55,827 bases of DNA, taken from NCBI GenBank assembly GCA_022822525.1, contig JAJEBN010000079.1, positions 1 through 55,827 on the forward strand. The letters are read 5' to 3'. Positions 26,951 to 35,704 of this stretch are shown here, piece after piece. Each line of letters starts with the position of its first letter. The first letter of the stretch is position 1. Origin of the DNA: Acidimicrobiia bacterium. GTDB taxonomy: Bacteria > Actinomycetota > Acidimicrobiia > Acidimicrobiales > Poriferisodalaceae. The notes below the pieces were generated by a model, which saw only the letters and a program-made list of their open reading frames with translations, was not told the DNA's origin and did not search any database. The translations under genes and the position numbers were made by a program.

Positions 26951-28669
26951 ATGGGTGATCTGCTGATCTCAGGCGGGCGTCTGATCGACGGGACGGGCGC
27001 CGAGCCGCGCCGGGCCGACGTGCTCATCTCCGACGGTGTGGTAGCCGAGATCGGCGAGTCGCCCGGCGATCTCGCAGGCCGCCGCGTCGATCGCACGGTC
27101 GATGCCGAGGGTCACGTGGTCACCCCCGGGTTCATCGACGTGCACACCCACATGGATGCGCAGATCGCGTGGGATCCGATGGGCGAGAGCTCGTGCTTCC
27201 ACGGCGTGACCACCGCGGTGATGGGCAACTGCGGCTTCACGCTGGCGCCCGCCCGCGCCGACGCCCGCCATCTCGTGGTGCGCAACCTCGAACGGGCCGA
27301 GGACATCTCCGCTGAGGCCATGGCAGCAGGCATCGACTGGAGCTGGGAGACGTTCCCCGAGTACCTCGACTTCGTGGACGCCACGCCCAAGGGCATCAAC
27401 TACGCGGGCTACCTCGGCCACTCGGCGCTGCGCACCTGGGCAATGGGAGAGGCTGCATTCGACCGCGGCGCCAACGATGACGAGCTCGCGTTGATGCTGC
27501 AGCAGCTGCGCGATTCGATTCACGCCGGCGCCATCGGCTTCACCACATCCATCTCGTACAACCACGAGACCGCCGACGACCGCCCGGTTGCCTCGCGTTT
27601 GGCCGAGTGGTCGGAGATCGACGCGCTGGTCAGCGAAATGGGTGTCTTGGGCGCAGGCATCTTCGAGCTGGCCAACCACGGCGATCTGCGCTCGCGTGAC
27701 GCCGAACGCAACGACGCCTATGTCGCCAAGATCGTCGAGCTGGGCGCCCGCACCGGTGTCCCGATCACCTACGGCATGCTCGCCCCCTCCAGCGAGGACC
27801 ACCACTGGAAGCCGGTGCTCAAGCTGCTCGATGGCATCAACGCGGCGGGGGGCGTCTCGTGGGGTCAGGCGCACACTCGCTGCCTGGGGACCCTGCTGTC
27901 GTTCAAGACGTCGCTGCCGTTCGATGCGCTGCCATTGTGGCGTGAAGTGCGCGCGGATTCACGGGGCGAGCAGTGGGCTGCGCTGCGTGACCCCGAGATC
28001 CGGCGGCGCCTCGTCGACGAGGCCGAGAACGGCGACTACGGCCGAGCCCTCGGCCCCGAAGCCCGCAAGCCCGTCTGGGAGCACATCTATCCGCTGACGC
28101 AACCGCTGCCGCCATTCCGCACGATGGACGTGATCGCAGCCGAGCGTGGCACGACGCCGATGGAGGCGTTCGTCGATCTGGCGCTCGACAGCGATCTGGA
28201 GATGTTCTTCGTGCAGGCCCTCGCCAACCAGGACCAGGACTTGGTGCTGCACCTGCTGAGGCACCCCCGCGCGATCCCCACGTTCTCAGACAGCGGGGCG
28301 CACGTCACCCAGATCATGGACTCGTCGCTGCAGACCCACCTGCTGGGCCACTGGGTACGCGACCGTCAGGAGTTCACGCTGGAAGACGCGGTGCACCGCA
28401 TCACCCAGCTGCCGGCGCAGGCATGGGGCTTCGACGACCGTGGGGTGCTGGCGGTCGGCAAGGCTGCCGATGTCAACGTGTTCGACCCCGAGACGGTGTC
28501 GCCGGACATGCCCAGGCTGGTGCACGACCTTCCGGCAGGCGCATCCCGCTTGCGCCAGACGGCCACCGGTTTCGCCGCCACCATCGTCAACGGCGAAGTC
28601 ATCACCGAGAATGGCAAGGTGACCGGCGCGGTGCCGGGTCGGCTCCTGCGCGGCCCGCTGGCTCGCTGA
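26951..28669 (+). CDS. D-aminoacylase-like amidohydrolase
   Basis: 572 residues. GGRLIDGTGAEPRRADV and VVTPGFIDVHTHMDAQIAWD give the HxH metal site. VMGNCGFTLAPAR, YLGHSALR and FSDSGAHVTQI are hallmarks of the N-acyl-D-amino-acid deacylase group. The C-terminus (GVLAVGKAADVNVFDPETV) is the returning beta-sandwich. Family members hydrolyse N-acyl-D-amino acids or related amides, and the true substrate is unknown. The ATG at 26951 has GGGGG about 6 nt upstream. Confidence 0.88.
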   Translation: MGDLLISGGRLIDGTGAEPRRADVLISDGVVAEIGESPGDLAGRRVDRTVDAEGHVVTPGFIDVHTHMDAQIAWDPMGESSCFHGVTTAVMGNCGFTLAPARADARHLVVRNLERAEDISAEAMAAGIDWSWETFPEYLDFVDATPKGINYAGYLGHSALRTWAMGEAAFDRGANDDELALMLQQLRDSIHAGAIGFTTSISYNHETADDRPVASRLAEWSEIDALVSEMGVLGAGIFELANHGDLRSRDAERNDAYVAKIVELGARTGVPITYGMLAPSSEDHHWKPVLKLLDGINAAGGVSWGQAHTRCLGTLLSFKTSLPFDALPLWREVRADSRGEQWAALRDPEIRRRLVDEAENGDYGRALGPEARKPVWEHIYPLTQPLPPFRTMDVIAAERGTTPMEAFVDLALDSDLEMFFVQALANQDQDLVLHLLRHPRAIPTFSDSGAHVTQIMDSSLQTHLLGHWVRDRQEFTLEDAVHRITQLPAQAWGFDDRGVLAVGKAADVNVFDPETVSPDMPRLVHDLPAGASRLRQTATGFAATIVNGEVITENGKVTGAVPGRLLRGPLAR

Positions 28670-28700
28670 ACAGCCCTGCGAGGCTCGCTCGCGGATCGGC

Positions 28701-29867
28701 TCAACGGTCGGCAGGCCGAGCCGGAGACTCTGCTGCGTTGAGGCTCTGCTGGCTCGCGGTGATTCCTGGGTTGGGACGGTTGCCGACATAGGCGCTGCCG
28801 TAGTTGGGCTCACTGGACCATTCGATGCTGTCCAGCGTCGCCTCGAGTTTGCGGCGACCGTCGTTCCACGCTGCTACCAGGCGGTCCTCGGCGTCGTAGT
28901 CGAAGGGGTCGCCCAACCGCAGCTCGAGCGCCCCGCCGCGTTCGGGCGGGTTCTCAGCCAGCCAGCGGGCTGCGGCCCGCCACGCATCGACGGGCGCCAG
29001 CACGTCGCGGTAGCCGAGATCCCGCACCGTCGGACCGATGTCGAGCACCCGGTGCGTTGTCGACCAGCTGCCCACCAGCGGCCGTGCCGGTGCTGCCAGG
29101 TCGTACGGCAGCGACACCAGCTCCCAGCTATGGCCGAGCTCGTCCGCGATGACCTCAGCGATCTGTGCAATCGACAGCGCTGACGAGTCGGCCACGTTGT
29201 AGATGCCGCCGAGCGCGGCGGACGGTGCATCGCACGCCAGCAGCGTGGCGTGGGCGGCATTGCCGATCCAACCCTGGCTCTTCACCGTGAGGCCGTCGTC
29301 GGCAACGACGACGTGGGGTCGCCGGTCGAGTGCCCTGCGCACCAGCGGCCACTCCCGCGGCAACGGCTGTCGTGGTCCGTAGAGCTGGGGGTAGCGCAGG
29401 TGGATCGCGCCGGGATGGTGCTCGAACACAGCCTCCTCGGTGACCCGGATCATCCGCAGCTTGCGGAACTCCTCGCCGTCGCCGACCGGCGGCGCATCGT
29501 GCGGCAGCGGAACCGGCATGCCGAGCGGGAACAGGTCGTCGGGGCTGCCGAAGCCCCGGTACACCCCGACGCCGCCGATCGACACGAAATGGTCGCAGCG
29601 TCCCGCCAGCAGCGGCGCCAGCATCCGCAGGCGCCCGTACATGGCCACGACGAGATCGAACGACTCGCCGCCGAGCGCTGCGGCGGTGGCCTCGCCGTCG
29701 AAGGGGTCGGTGTGGATGTGGCGCACCTCGGGGCCGATCAGGTCGGTCTCATGCCGTCCCGTGTGCAGGATGGTCACCTCGTAGCCGCGCTCGATGAGCC
29801 CGCTGACGACGAGCGGTCCAGTCGGGCCGGTTCCCCCGACCACCAGCGCTGTGCTGTGTGACGTCAC
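28701..29867 (-). CDS. NAD-dependent epimerase/dehydratase-like protein
   Basis: About 388 residues. The N-terminal Rossmann motif VVGGTGPTGPLVVSGLIERG is the extended-SDR dinucleotide fold. Downstream are YNVADSSALSIAQIAEVIAD, typical of sugar epimerase-like folds, and a C-terminal tail without known domain. The usual YxxxK catalytic pair is not obvious, so it may be an atypical or NAD-binding-only member. The GTG at 29867 was chosen because it starts right before the Rossmann strand; the longer frame to 29987 is improbable. Confidence 0.75.
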   Translation of the reverse strand: MTSHSTALVVGGTGPTGPLVVSGLIERGYEVTILHTGRHETDLIGPEVRHIHTDPFDGEATAAALGGESFDLVVAMYGRLRMLAPLLAGRCDHFVSIGGVGVYRGFGSPDDLFPLGMPVPLPHDAPPVGDGEEFRKLRMIRVTEEAVFEHHPGAIHLRYPQLYGPRQPLPREWPLVRRALDRRPHVVVADDGLTVKSQGWIGNAAHATLLACDAPSAALGGIYNVADSSALSIAQIAEVIADELGHSWELVSLPYDLAAPARPLVGSWSTTHRVLDIGPTVRDLGYRDVLAPVDAWRAAARWLAENPPERGGALELRLGDPFDYDAEDRLVAAWNDGRRKLEATLDSIEWSSEPNYGSAYVGNRPNPGITASQQSLNAAESPARPADR

Positions 29868-30007
29868 CGGATCATTGTGCCGTCTCGTCCCGAACGGACC
29901 TGGTCTGCCGGGTTCGAGCGCGCTCGCGGCGAGGTAATGCAGCAGCGCGGCGTGTAGCTTTTTACGGACCACATTCCGCATTGACACGATGAAACCAGGG
30001 GGATGCT

Positions 30008-30250
30008 GTGGCGACCAAGGCTGGAGAGCGTCTGGACTTCGACGGCGGCGTACAGGTCATCGTCACCAAAGGCGGTGAGGCTGACATTTCCGCGTCGTCT
30101 GGCGGCGAGGGACTGAAGGTCGGCAAGCGCTACCAGGACGAGGATTCCGGTATCGAGGTGCTCGTCACCAAGCCGGGCGCGGTGACCTTGCAGTGCAACG
30201 GCAAGGACATGGCGCTGCAGGAGCCCAAGAAGACCAAGTCGGCCGATTAG
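30008..30250 (+). CDS. Small protein with two desulforedoxin-like repeats lacking the metal cysteines
   Basis: 80 residues. Two similar segments are visible: GVQVIVTKGGEADISAS and GIEVLVTKPGAVTLQCNG, the second preceded by VGKRYQDEDS. The shape 'GKRY-x4-5-(G)-x-EVLVTK-x-G-x-L' recalls desulforedoxin-like domains, in which CxxC and CC bind iron. Here CxxC is absent and only one Cys remains, so iron binding is unlikely. The GTG start has AGGGGG just upstream. The match is a visual resemblance and the function is unknown. Confidence 0.6.
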   Translation: MATKAGERLDFDGGVQVIVTKGGEADISASSGGEGLKVGKRYQDEDSGIEVLVTKPGAVTLQCNGKDMALQEPKKTKSAD

Positions 30251-30289
30251 GGGAAACCTGCGCCGGCCACCCGAGGGGGTGGTGGCACC

Positions 30290-30985
30290 CTGAAACGCAT
30301 CGAGCACACACTGCGAGGCGGCGTGCTGGACCTCGCCGCGGCGCGTGCACTGGCTGATCTGTGCGCGTCGGTGCGCGAGGCGCGCGAGCCGGCGGTGCTG
30401 GTGCTGCGCAACGAGCCCGGCAGCGATTTCTGCTCGGGCATCGGCTTCGAGCCGCTGGAGCTGCAGCCCGATCCGGCGTCGGCAGTAGCGGCGGTGCGGG
30501 GTCCGGTGGTGTGCGCCATCACCGGCGAGTGCTTCGGCGCTGGTCTGGAGATCGCGCTGGCCTGCGATGTTCGCCTGTGCGACCCGAGCGCTCGGTTCGC
30601 GATGCGCGATGCGCTGGAGGGTCGGCTGCCGTCGTGGGGCGGCACCCAGCGGCTGCCGCGTGCGATCGGTGCCTCGCGGGCGAGCTCGATGCTGCTGCTG
30701 GGCACCGAGATAGACGCGGCGACCGCACTGGAGTGGGGGCTGACACATGCCGTCGAGGCCGACCTGGACGAAGCAGTGGATCGCTGGCTGGACGAGCTGG
30801 CCGCTGCGGGCCCGCTGGCGCTGGAGTTCGCCAAGGAGGCCGTGCACCGGGGCTCTGAGCTGCCGCTGGCCGACGGCCTGCGCCTCGAAGGCGACCTGAA
30901 CCATCAGCTCGCCGCCACCGAGGACCGCGCCGAGGGACTCGCCGCCTTCTTCGACAAACGCCCGCCCGACTTCGCAGGGCGTTAG
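30290..30985 (+). CDS. Enoyl-CoA hydratase/isomerase family protein (short)
   Basis: About 231 residues of crotonase fold. NEPGSDFCSGIGFEPLEL is the first oxyanion strand, and GECFGAGLEIALACDVR keeps the first catalytic Glu. The second Glu position (PE in hydratases) is RD here (ARFAMRDALEGRLPSWGG), so hydratase activity is doubtful. The start is unclear: CTG at 30290 has GAGGGGG 10 nt upstream, and GTG at 30323 is the conventional alternative but removes the first strand. It leads a cluster with a CoA-transferase and another crotonase. Confidence 0.75.
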   Translation: MKRIEHTLRGGVLDLAAARALADLCASVREAREPAVLVLRNEPGSDFCSGIGFEPLELQPDPASAVAAVRGPVVCAITGECFGAGLEIALACDVRLCDPSARFAMRDALEGRLPSWGGTQRLPRAIGASRASSMLLLGTEIDAATALEWGLTHAVEADLDEAVDRWLDELAAAGPLALEFAKEAVHRGSELPLADGLRLEGDLNHQLAATEDRAEGLAAFFDKRPPDFAGR

Positions 30986-31022
30986 CCGTGCGATGCATCA
31001 GAGACAGCGCAGGGCGTCAGCC

Positions 31023-32096
31023 ATGACCGATTGGTTGCCGCGGGGTCTACTCGACTACGGCACCGAGTTGGGAGCTGCTGTCGATCGGCGGCTAGGCACC
31101 AGTGTCGTGGGCGAGGCCGAATGGTGGATCGAGATGCCCCGGCGGTTCGGGGCTGTTGACGCGGCAACCCAACCGGTCTCGTGGGGCACCGGCGCGCTGT
31201 GCATCGACCTCGGTCCAGACGACGTGGAGACCTGGGAGCGCTTCGCCGAGGTGCACCGGGATGAGCTGGACCCAGAAGTCGTCGCCGTCGCAGCCCAAGA
31301 GTGGCGCCTGCCAGTGACGCCATACCGCCGGCGTGCCGGGACGTCCGCGCAGCGGGGCGCGATCTCGGCTGACGGCGCGGCGATGGGCACATCCGCTGCG
31401 ACACCGGCTGCGTCGAGCATCGCGCCTGACAATTTCGGCATATCGCCAACCGCGACCAGCGCCGGCGGAGCCCATGTGGTGGACCTGACCTCGATGTGGG
31501 CCGGGCCGCTGTGCACCGAACTGCTGGGCCGCTCAGGTGCCGATGTGCACAAGGTCAGCTCGGCGGCACGACCCGACGGCCTTGTGGGCACGCCGATGTA
31601 CGACGAGCTGAATGCACACAAGACCGCGGTCGATCTCGACCTCCGTTTCCCGGCAGGCCGCCAGAGCCTCGACGAGCTCTTGGGTTCAGCAGATCTGCTC
31701 GTCACGTCACTGTCGCCCCGGGCGCTCGCCAATCTGGAGCTGCTGCCGTCGCAGCTGTGTGCCCGCCACCCACGGCTGCGCACGTTGGCGATCACTGCAT
31801 TCGAGCCGGATTCGCCGGAGCGCGACTGGATCGCCTACGGCACGGGCGTGCACGCCGTCTCGGGCCTGGGCTGGCTGGGCGACGAACCGCAGGCACCCGC
31901 GTACTCCTATCCCGATCCGCTTGCCGGACTGCAGGCAGCGCGCGTCGCGGCCGACCAGCTTGCGGGTGCCGCGCCTCAGCACACGCGTGTGTCGCTGGCG
32001 GGCGCAGTGGCGCCGCTGGCCAGCCGGGCGTCCTGCAGCAGCGCCGCGGCGTTCGCGGCTCCTGCTGCCGGGTCGGACGGTGATCGGCGTGACTGA
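31023..32096 (+). CDS. CaiB/BaiF-like CoA-transferase with degenerate active site
   Basis: 357 residues. A CaiB-type core starts near residue 150 (HVVDLTSMWAGPLCTELLG, RSGADVHKVSS, AITAFEPDSPERDW). About 145 residues lie before it (for example EAEWWIEMPRRFGAV, CIDLGPDDVETWERF). The catalytic Asp of active members, in a 'VDVS-x-x-x-A' context, aligns here with TRVSLAGAV, so the Asp is missing. It is therefore a CoA-transferase homologue that may not be active. The ATG at 31023 is preferred. The last residues repeat in the next gene's upstream region (see repeat at 32064). Confidence 0.75.
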   Translation: MTDWLPRGLLDYGTELGAAVDRRLGTSVVGEAEWWIEMPRRFGAVDAATQPVSWGTGALCIDLGPDDVETWERFAEVHRDELDPEVVAVAAQEWRLPVTPYRRRAGTSAQRGAISADGAAMGTSAATPAASSIAPDNFGISPTATSAGGAHVVDLTSMWAGPLCTELLGRSGADVHKVSSAARPDGLVGTPMYDELNAHKTAVDLDLRFPAGRQSLDELLGSADLLVTSLSPRALANLELLPSQLCARHPRLRTLAITAFEPDSPERDWIAYGTGVHAVSGLGWLGDEPQAPAYSYPDPLAGLQAARVAADQLAGAAPQHTRVSLAGAVAPLASRASCSSAAAFAAPAAGSDGDRRD

Positions 32097-32170
32097 GATC
32101 GGCGGGATCAGCGGAGCGAATGTCGGCGAGCCGCTCGCTGCCGGGTCCGATGGTGATCGGCGTGGCTGAG
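32064..32170 (+). repeat. 34-bp direct repeat straddling a CoA-transferase/crotonase junction
   Basis: A 34-bp unit occurs at 32064-32097 and 32137-32170 with three mismatches and a 73-bp offset. The first copy holds the CoA-transferase tail and stop; the second holds the start of the crotonase. Both copies could code either the 'GSDGDRR' tail or the 'VIGV(A/T)E' head, so this is a duplicated gene junction. Confidence 0.7.
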
Positions 32171-32884
32171 CGGGTGCGGCTGGTGTTCGGCCATGACGGC
32201 GTGGCCACGATCACGCTGTGCCACCCGCCGCTCAACATCTATGACCTCGACATGCGCGACGGGCTCATCGAAGCGATCACTGCGGTGCGCGACGTGCCCG
32301 ACGTGCGCTGCGTGGTGCTCGCCGCCGAAGGCAGACATTTCAGCGTCGGCGCCGACCTGTCCGAGTTCGACACTGCCGAGTCGATCTTCGATGCACGGCG
32401 CATCCGCTGGGACCGCGATCCGTGGCTGCCGCTGGTGAACCTGCCGGTGCCCACCCTGTGCGCTCTGCACGGCTACGCGCTCGGCTCGGGCCTGGAGATG
32501 TCGCTGCTGTGCGACCTGCGCATCGCCAGCGAAGACGCAGTGCTGGGCCTGCCCGAGACCAAGCTCGGCATGCTGCCCGCCGCCGGCGGAACGCAGAGCC
32601 TCACCGCGGCAATCGGACCCGTGACTGCCCTGCCGCTGGTGCTCAGCGGCCGAAACATCGACGCAGCCGAGGCGCTCCGGCTCGGCATCGTCGCCGAAGT
32701 CGTGCCGACCGATGATCTCGACAGCCGCACGGCGGAACTGGCGGGCCGGCTCGCTCGCATCGATCAGCCCGTGGCGGGGGCGATGCGCCGCTGCCTGCGC
32801 GCCGCCAACGACCTCCCGCTCAGCGACGGCCTGGCCGTCGAGCGCCGCTCGGCCCGCTTCGTCGCCGCCGGCTCAGCCCGCTAG
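32150..32884 (+). CDS. Enoyl-CoA hydratase/isomerase family protein
   Basis: About 244 residues. AAEGRHFSVGADLSEFD and GYALGSGLEMSLLCDLRI are the oxyanion strands. Both catalytic glutamates are present (LEMSL, and GLPETKLGMLPAAGG), so true hydratase chemistry is plausible, unlike the two other crotonases in the window. The ATG at 32150 lies in the second copy of the junction repeat; GTG at 32162 is also possible. Its stop overlaps the convergent VOC gene by 4 nt. Confidence 0.85.
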   Translation: MVIGVAERVRLVFGHDGVATITLCHPPLNIYDLDMRDGLIEAITAVRDVPDVRCVVLAAEGRHFSVGADLSEFDTAESIFDARRIRWDRDPWLPLVNLPVPTLCALHGYALGSGLEMSLLCDLRIASEDAVLGLPETKLGMLPAAGGTQSLTAAIGPVTALPLVLSGRNIDAAEALRLGIVAEVVPTDDLDSRTAELAGRLARIDQPVAGAMRRCLRAANDLPLSDGLAVERRSARFVAAGSAR

Positions 32885-33312
32885 CGAGATACGACGCAGA
32901 ACTCCGAGCCCTCGGGATCGGCCATGACGGTGGCCCGGAACCCGAGGTGGCCGGCGACCTCGGCGGCGGCGGGAACGAGAACGGTTGCGCCGAGCGCGAC
33001 CAGACGGGCGACCTCAGCGTCCATGTCGCCGGTGAACAGGTCGAGGTGCGCACGCAGCTTGGCTGTCTTGGCCTCGGGCACGCGCTGGATGGTGAGGTGG
33101 TTGAGCATCCGGCCGCCGCTGGCTTCCGACAGCGTGATGTAGGGATGCCCGTCGCCGACCCGCGTGTTGAAGCCGATGGCGGCCTGCCAGAAGTCGGCGA
33201 TGCGCTCGGGGTCGGCGCAGTCGATCGTCACGCCCACCGCCCGCAGTTGCGGACCAGCTTCGGCGTCGTCGCCTGTCGTCCCGTCAGAAGTCGCAGCGGC
33301 CGATTCGCTCAT
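32881..33312 (-). CDS. VOC-family (glyoxalase-like) protein
   Basis: About 143 residues with one VOC domain: VGVTIDCADPERIADFWQAA at the start, and LGFRATVMADPEGSEFCVV at the end, where the last Glu of the family metal site sits. The group is the DUF/VOC type often annotated as glyoxalase-like. Its own ATG at 33312 follows a divergent-like spacer to the acetoacetate-decarboxylase-like gene. Ligand and reaction are unknown. Confidence 0.82.
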   Translation of the reverse strand: MSESAAATSDGTTGDDAEAGPQLRAVGVTIDCADPERIADFWQAAIGFNTRVGDGHPYITLSEASGGRMLNHLTIQRVPEAKTAKLRAHLDLFTGDMDAEVARLVALGATVLVPAAAEVAGHLGFRATVMADPEGSEFCVVSR

Positions 33313-33323
33313 GACAGCGGAAA

Positions 33324-34097
33324 CTACTGCACCCGTTCGGTGCCCTCTGCGGCGGGCAATGCTGGATTGCAGACAAAGCGGATCGCGGGAATCTCGACGT
33401 CCTCCAGCGACACCGAGCAGCTCACGACCCAGTACGGATCCAGCAGCGGTTGCCCCCAAGCGGCCGCATCGAACGCCTCGATCCGGGCCGCCAGCCGCTC
33501 GACTCGCGACGGCTCGTGATGCGTCTCGACCTGGACGAGACGGAGTCCCAGCGGCGTGTGCGCCAGGTTCATCGAGCCGACGTGCTGGAGATCGCCCACC
33601 GACAGCGGATCGGGGTCGAGGGCGTGCAGCTCGAGCATCGGCCCGGTGCCACGCCCTGCCGCTGCACCGTTATCGGATTCACCGGCCGGGGCGACGGTCA
33701 CATTGACCCCGTCGTAGTGGCGGCGCAACGCCACATCGGCCCGCCGCGCAGGAAAGCCGAACTGCGACCGCAGGCCCGCAACGGCGTCGTCGCTGGAGGC
33801 GGCTGCGCCGACGCAGAACGTCCGGGCCCGGGCGCCGCTTCGGCACACCACCCGCACGAATGCCGCGCTGAACGCTCCCCACGGGCTCTCGGACACGTCC
33901 CAGGCCGACAGCGACATGGCAGGAGGCACGATCGGGTGCAATCCCGGTGGCAGTACTGCCTCGCGCGCCGGGCGCCGCAGCTCGGCGACCAGTGACAGGC
34001 CTGTCACCCCGCCGAGCCGGACTGACTCTGTGCCGAACGCAACGATCTCGGGAGCACCAATTGCCAGCTCGTCGACCGAAGCCGTTCCCGAGATCAT
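33324..34097 (-). CDS. Acetoacetate-decarboxylase-like protein lacking the Schiff-base lysine
   Basis: 257 residues. VLPPGLHPIVPPAMSLSAWD matches the N-terminal substrate-binding strand of the ADC fold, and RSQFGFPARRADVAL the segment that in true acetoacetate decarboxylase is 'GFPKK'. The catalytic Lys is replaced, so classic decarboxylation is unlikely; related proteins act as aldolase-dehydratases or other enzymes. Its ATG overlaps the LLM stop as ATGA, so the two are coupled and probably act on the same substrate. Confidence 0.7.
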   Translation of the reverse strand: MISGTASVDELAIGAPEIVAFGTESVRLGGVTGLSLVAELRRPAREAVLPPGLHPIVPPAMSLSAWDVSESPWGAFSAAFVRVVCRSGARARTFCVGAAASSDDAVAGLRSQFGFPARRADVALRRHYDGVNVTVAPAGESDNGAAAGRGTGPMLELHALDPDPLSVGDLQHVGSMNLAHTPLGLRLVQVETHHEPSRVERLAARIEAFDAAAWGQPLLDPYWVVSCSVSLEDVEIPAIRFVCNPALPAAEGTERVQ

Positions 34098-35299
34098 CGG
34101 TTCGCCTCGGCAGGCATCGTCGGCGGCGCAAGCGCGCCAGGTGCTCCGACGTCGGGAATCGTGGTCGGTGCCTGCACACGCGCAGCCCGTTCGGCCGGCG
34201 TCCGGAACTGCGGGATGACCTCGGTCGCGAACAGCCGCAGGCTGTCGAGCACCTGCTCTTGGGGAATCATCTCCATCGCGTTGAGCAGGAAGTTGATGCC
34301 GTTCACACCAACGTCCTCCCACTTGCGGATGGTCCGCACGAGATGGTCGGGGTCGCCGATGCCGACGCCTTCGGGCAAGCCCTTGGCCACGCTCGGGTCG
34401 TCGGCGGGTGTGCTGCCGTTCGGGGCCCCCCGGCTGCGCAGCGCGGCACCCGCATTGCCGAGCGTTTGGTACGCCCGGGTCGGGTACGCCTCGCGGGTGA
34501 AGTACAGGTGCGCGTTCGACATGCTGAATGCGCCCACCATCGGCAGGCCCAGCGCAGCCGCCTGGCGATAGTCCTCGTGGCAGTACAAGAAGTTGAGCGT
34601 GTGGACCTGGTCGTTCACGAAGCTGCCGACCGGATCGCAATTCGCCACTCGGCGGTAGTACTCCTTCGTGCGGCGCTCCTGCTCGGCGAACGGGGCGGCG
34701 CTTACCCCCAGGCACCCCAGCCCACGCTCGGCGGCATCCAGCTCGGTGCCCGGCGTGGTCACCGTCACCCACATCGGCGGATGCGGTTCTTGGAACGGCT
34801 TGGGGATGACGTTGCGTGCGGGCATCTCGAAGCGGGCGCCCTCCCAGCCGAAGTCGTCGTCGGTCCACATCCGCGGGATCACCCGACAGAACTCGTCCCA
34901 CGTCTTCTTGGTGTCGTCGGGATCGGCGCAGAACCCGCCCAGCTCGGTCCACGTGCTCGACCGGGCCGTGCCCAGCTCCAGGCGGCCGTTCGAGACGATG
35001 TCGAGCGCGGCCGCCCGCTCCGCGACCCGGATCGGGTTGTTCATCTCGGGTACGCACACCACCGCGCCGTGGCCCACCCGGATGCGCTGGGTCTGCGCGG
35101 CAACGGCCGTGAGGAACACCTCGGGCGCGGGGCAGTGCGAGTACTCCTCCAAGAAATGATGCTCCACCGCCCAGACGTGGTCGAACCCCAGCCCGTCGGC
35201 CACCCGGCACTGCTCGAGCGCGTTGTGGTACGTCAGCCACTCGTTCACCCGGCTGAACGGCCGCGGCACCGACAGCTCATAGAAGATCCCGAACTTCAT
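34094..35299 (-). CDS. LLM-class flavin-dependent oxidoreductase
   Basis: About 401 residues of the luciferase-like monooxygenase TIM barrel: MKFGIFYELSVPRPFSRVNE, FDHVWAVEHHFLEEYSHCPA, VFLTAVAAQTQRIRVGHGAV and, late, EDVGVNGINFLLNAM. Whether it uses FMN or F420 cannot be read from the sequence. The internal ATG at 35299 is used because the family begins MKFGIF. It is translated with the ADC-like gene (ATGA overlap). Confidence 0.88.
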   Translation of the reverse strand: MKFGIFYELSVPRPFSRVNEWLTYHNALEQCRVADGLGFDHVWAVEHHFLEEYSHCPAPEVFLTAVAAQTQRIRVGHGAVVCVPEMNNPIRVAERAAALDIVSNGRLELGTARSSTWTELGGFCADPDDTKKTWDEFCRVIPRMWTDDDFGWEGARFEMPARNVIPKPFQEPHPPMWVTVTTPGTELDAAERGLGCLGVSAAPFAEQERRTKEYYRRVANCDPVGSFVNDQVHTLNFLYCHEDYRQAAALGLPMVGAFSMSNAHLYFTREAYPTRAYQTLGNAGAALRSRGAPNGSTPADDPSVAKGLPEGVGIGDPDHLVRTIRKWEDVGVNGINFLLNAMEMIPQEQVLDSLRLFATEVIPQFRTPAERAARVQAPTTIPDVGAPGALAPPTMPAEANR

Positions 35300-35373
35300 C
35301 GTCACGTTCTATCGCGGCAACGCCTTGGCAGCCCGTCCGGCTTGTGTGTTGGTCTCTCGCTGCACCGGGAGAA

Positions 35374-35407
35374 GCAAGTCACGACTTGCATGCAAGTGGA
35401 GACTTGC
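35374..35407. promoter_or_regulatory. ArsR operator, two inverted repeats
   Basis: GCAAGT-N4-ACTTGC occurs at 35374-35389 and again at 35392-35407, with an 18-bp centre spacing. The inner half-sites also form a perfect palindrome ACTTGCATGCAAGT. The site lies directly upstream of the -10 box and regulator start, as expected for an ArsR-type repressor that regulates itself. Confidence 0.75.
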
Positions 35408-35414
35408 CTATAGT
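35386..35414 (+). promoter_or_regulatory. Leaderless promoter of the ArsR-VOC operon
   Basis: TTGCAT (35386-35391), a 17-bp spacer and TATAGT (35409-35414) form a good promoter. The GTG of the regulator is 8 nt past the -10 box, so the mRNA should begin at or very near the start codon. The operator covers the -35 and the spacer. Confidence 0.65.
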
Positions 35415-35422
35415 GTGCAGCC

Positions 35423-35704
35423 GTGGCCGATGTCTTCGATGCACTGAACGCACCGGCCCGCCGAGCGATCCTGGATGTCCTGGTCGCCCGGGACGATCAG
35501 ACCCTGTTCGAGATTTGCGGCCGCCTCGCGGCCGAACATGACATCGGACTCAGCCGGCAAGCGATCTCGCAGCACCTCGTCGTTCTCGAAGAGGCGCAGC
35601 TCGTTCGCAGCCGGCGAAACGGTCGCTACAAGTTCCACACCATCGACACGGCCCCGCTGCGAGCGGCGATGGCTCGATGGCTCAACGAGGAGACCAACCC
35701 ATGA
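35423..35704 (+). CDS. ArsR-family winged-helix regulator
   Basis: 93 residues. MADVFDALNAPARRAILDVL then the helix-turn-helix region DIGLSRQAISQHLVVLEEAQ and the beta wing RSRRNGRYKFHTID form the ArsR fold. No CVC-type metal site is visible, so the inducer is probably organic. The stop overlaps the VOC start (ATGA). Together with the operator this is a self-regulated operon whose VOC product may detoxify or bind the inducer. Confidence 0.9.
   Translation: MADVFDALNAPARRAILDVLVARDDQTLFEICGRLAAEHDIGLSRQAISQHLVVLEEAQLVRSRRNGRYKFHTIDTAPLRAAMARWLNEETNP

Noticed and set aside
33324..35240. A 638-codon minus-strand frame covering the LLM and ADC-like genes
   Set aside because: The first 380 codons are out of frame with the LLM protein, which is the genuine product; only the ADC-like part from 34097 is real.
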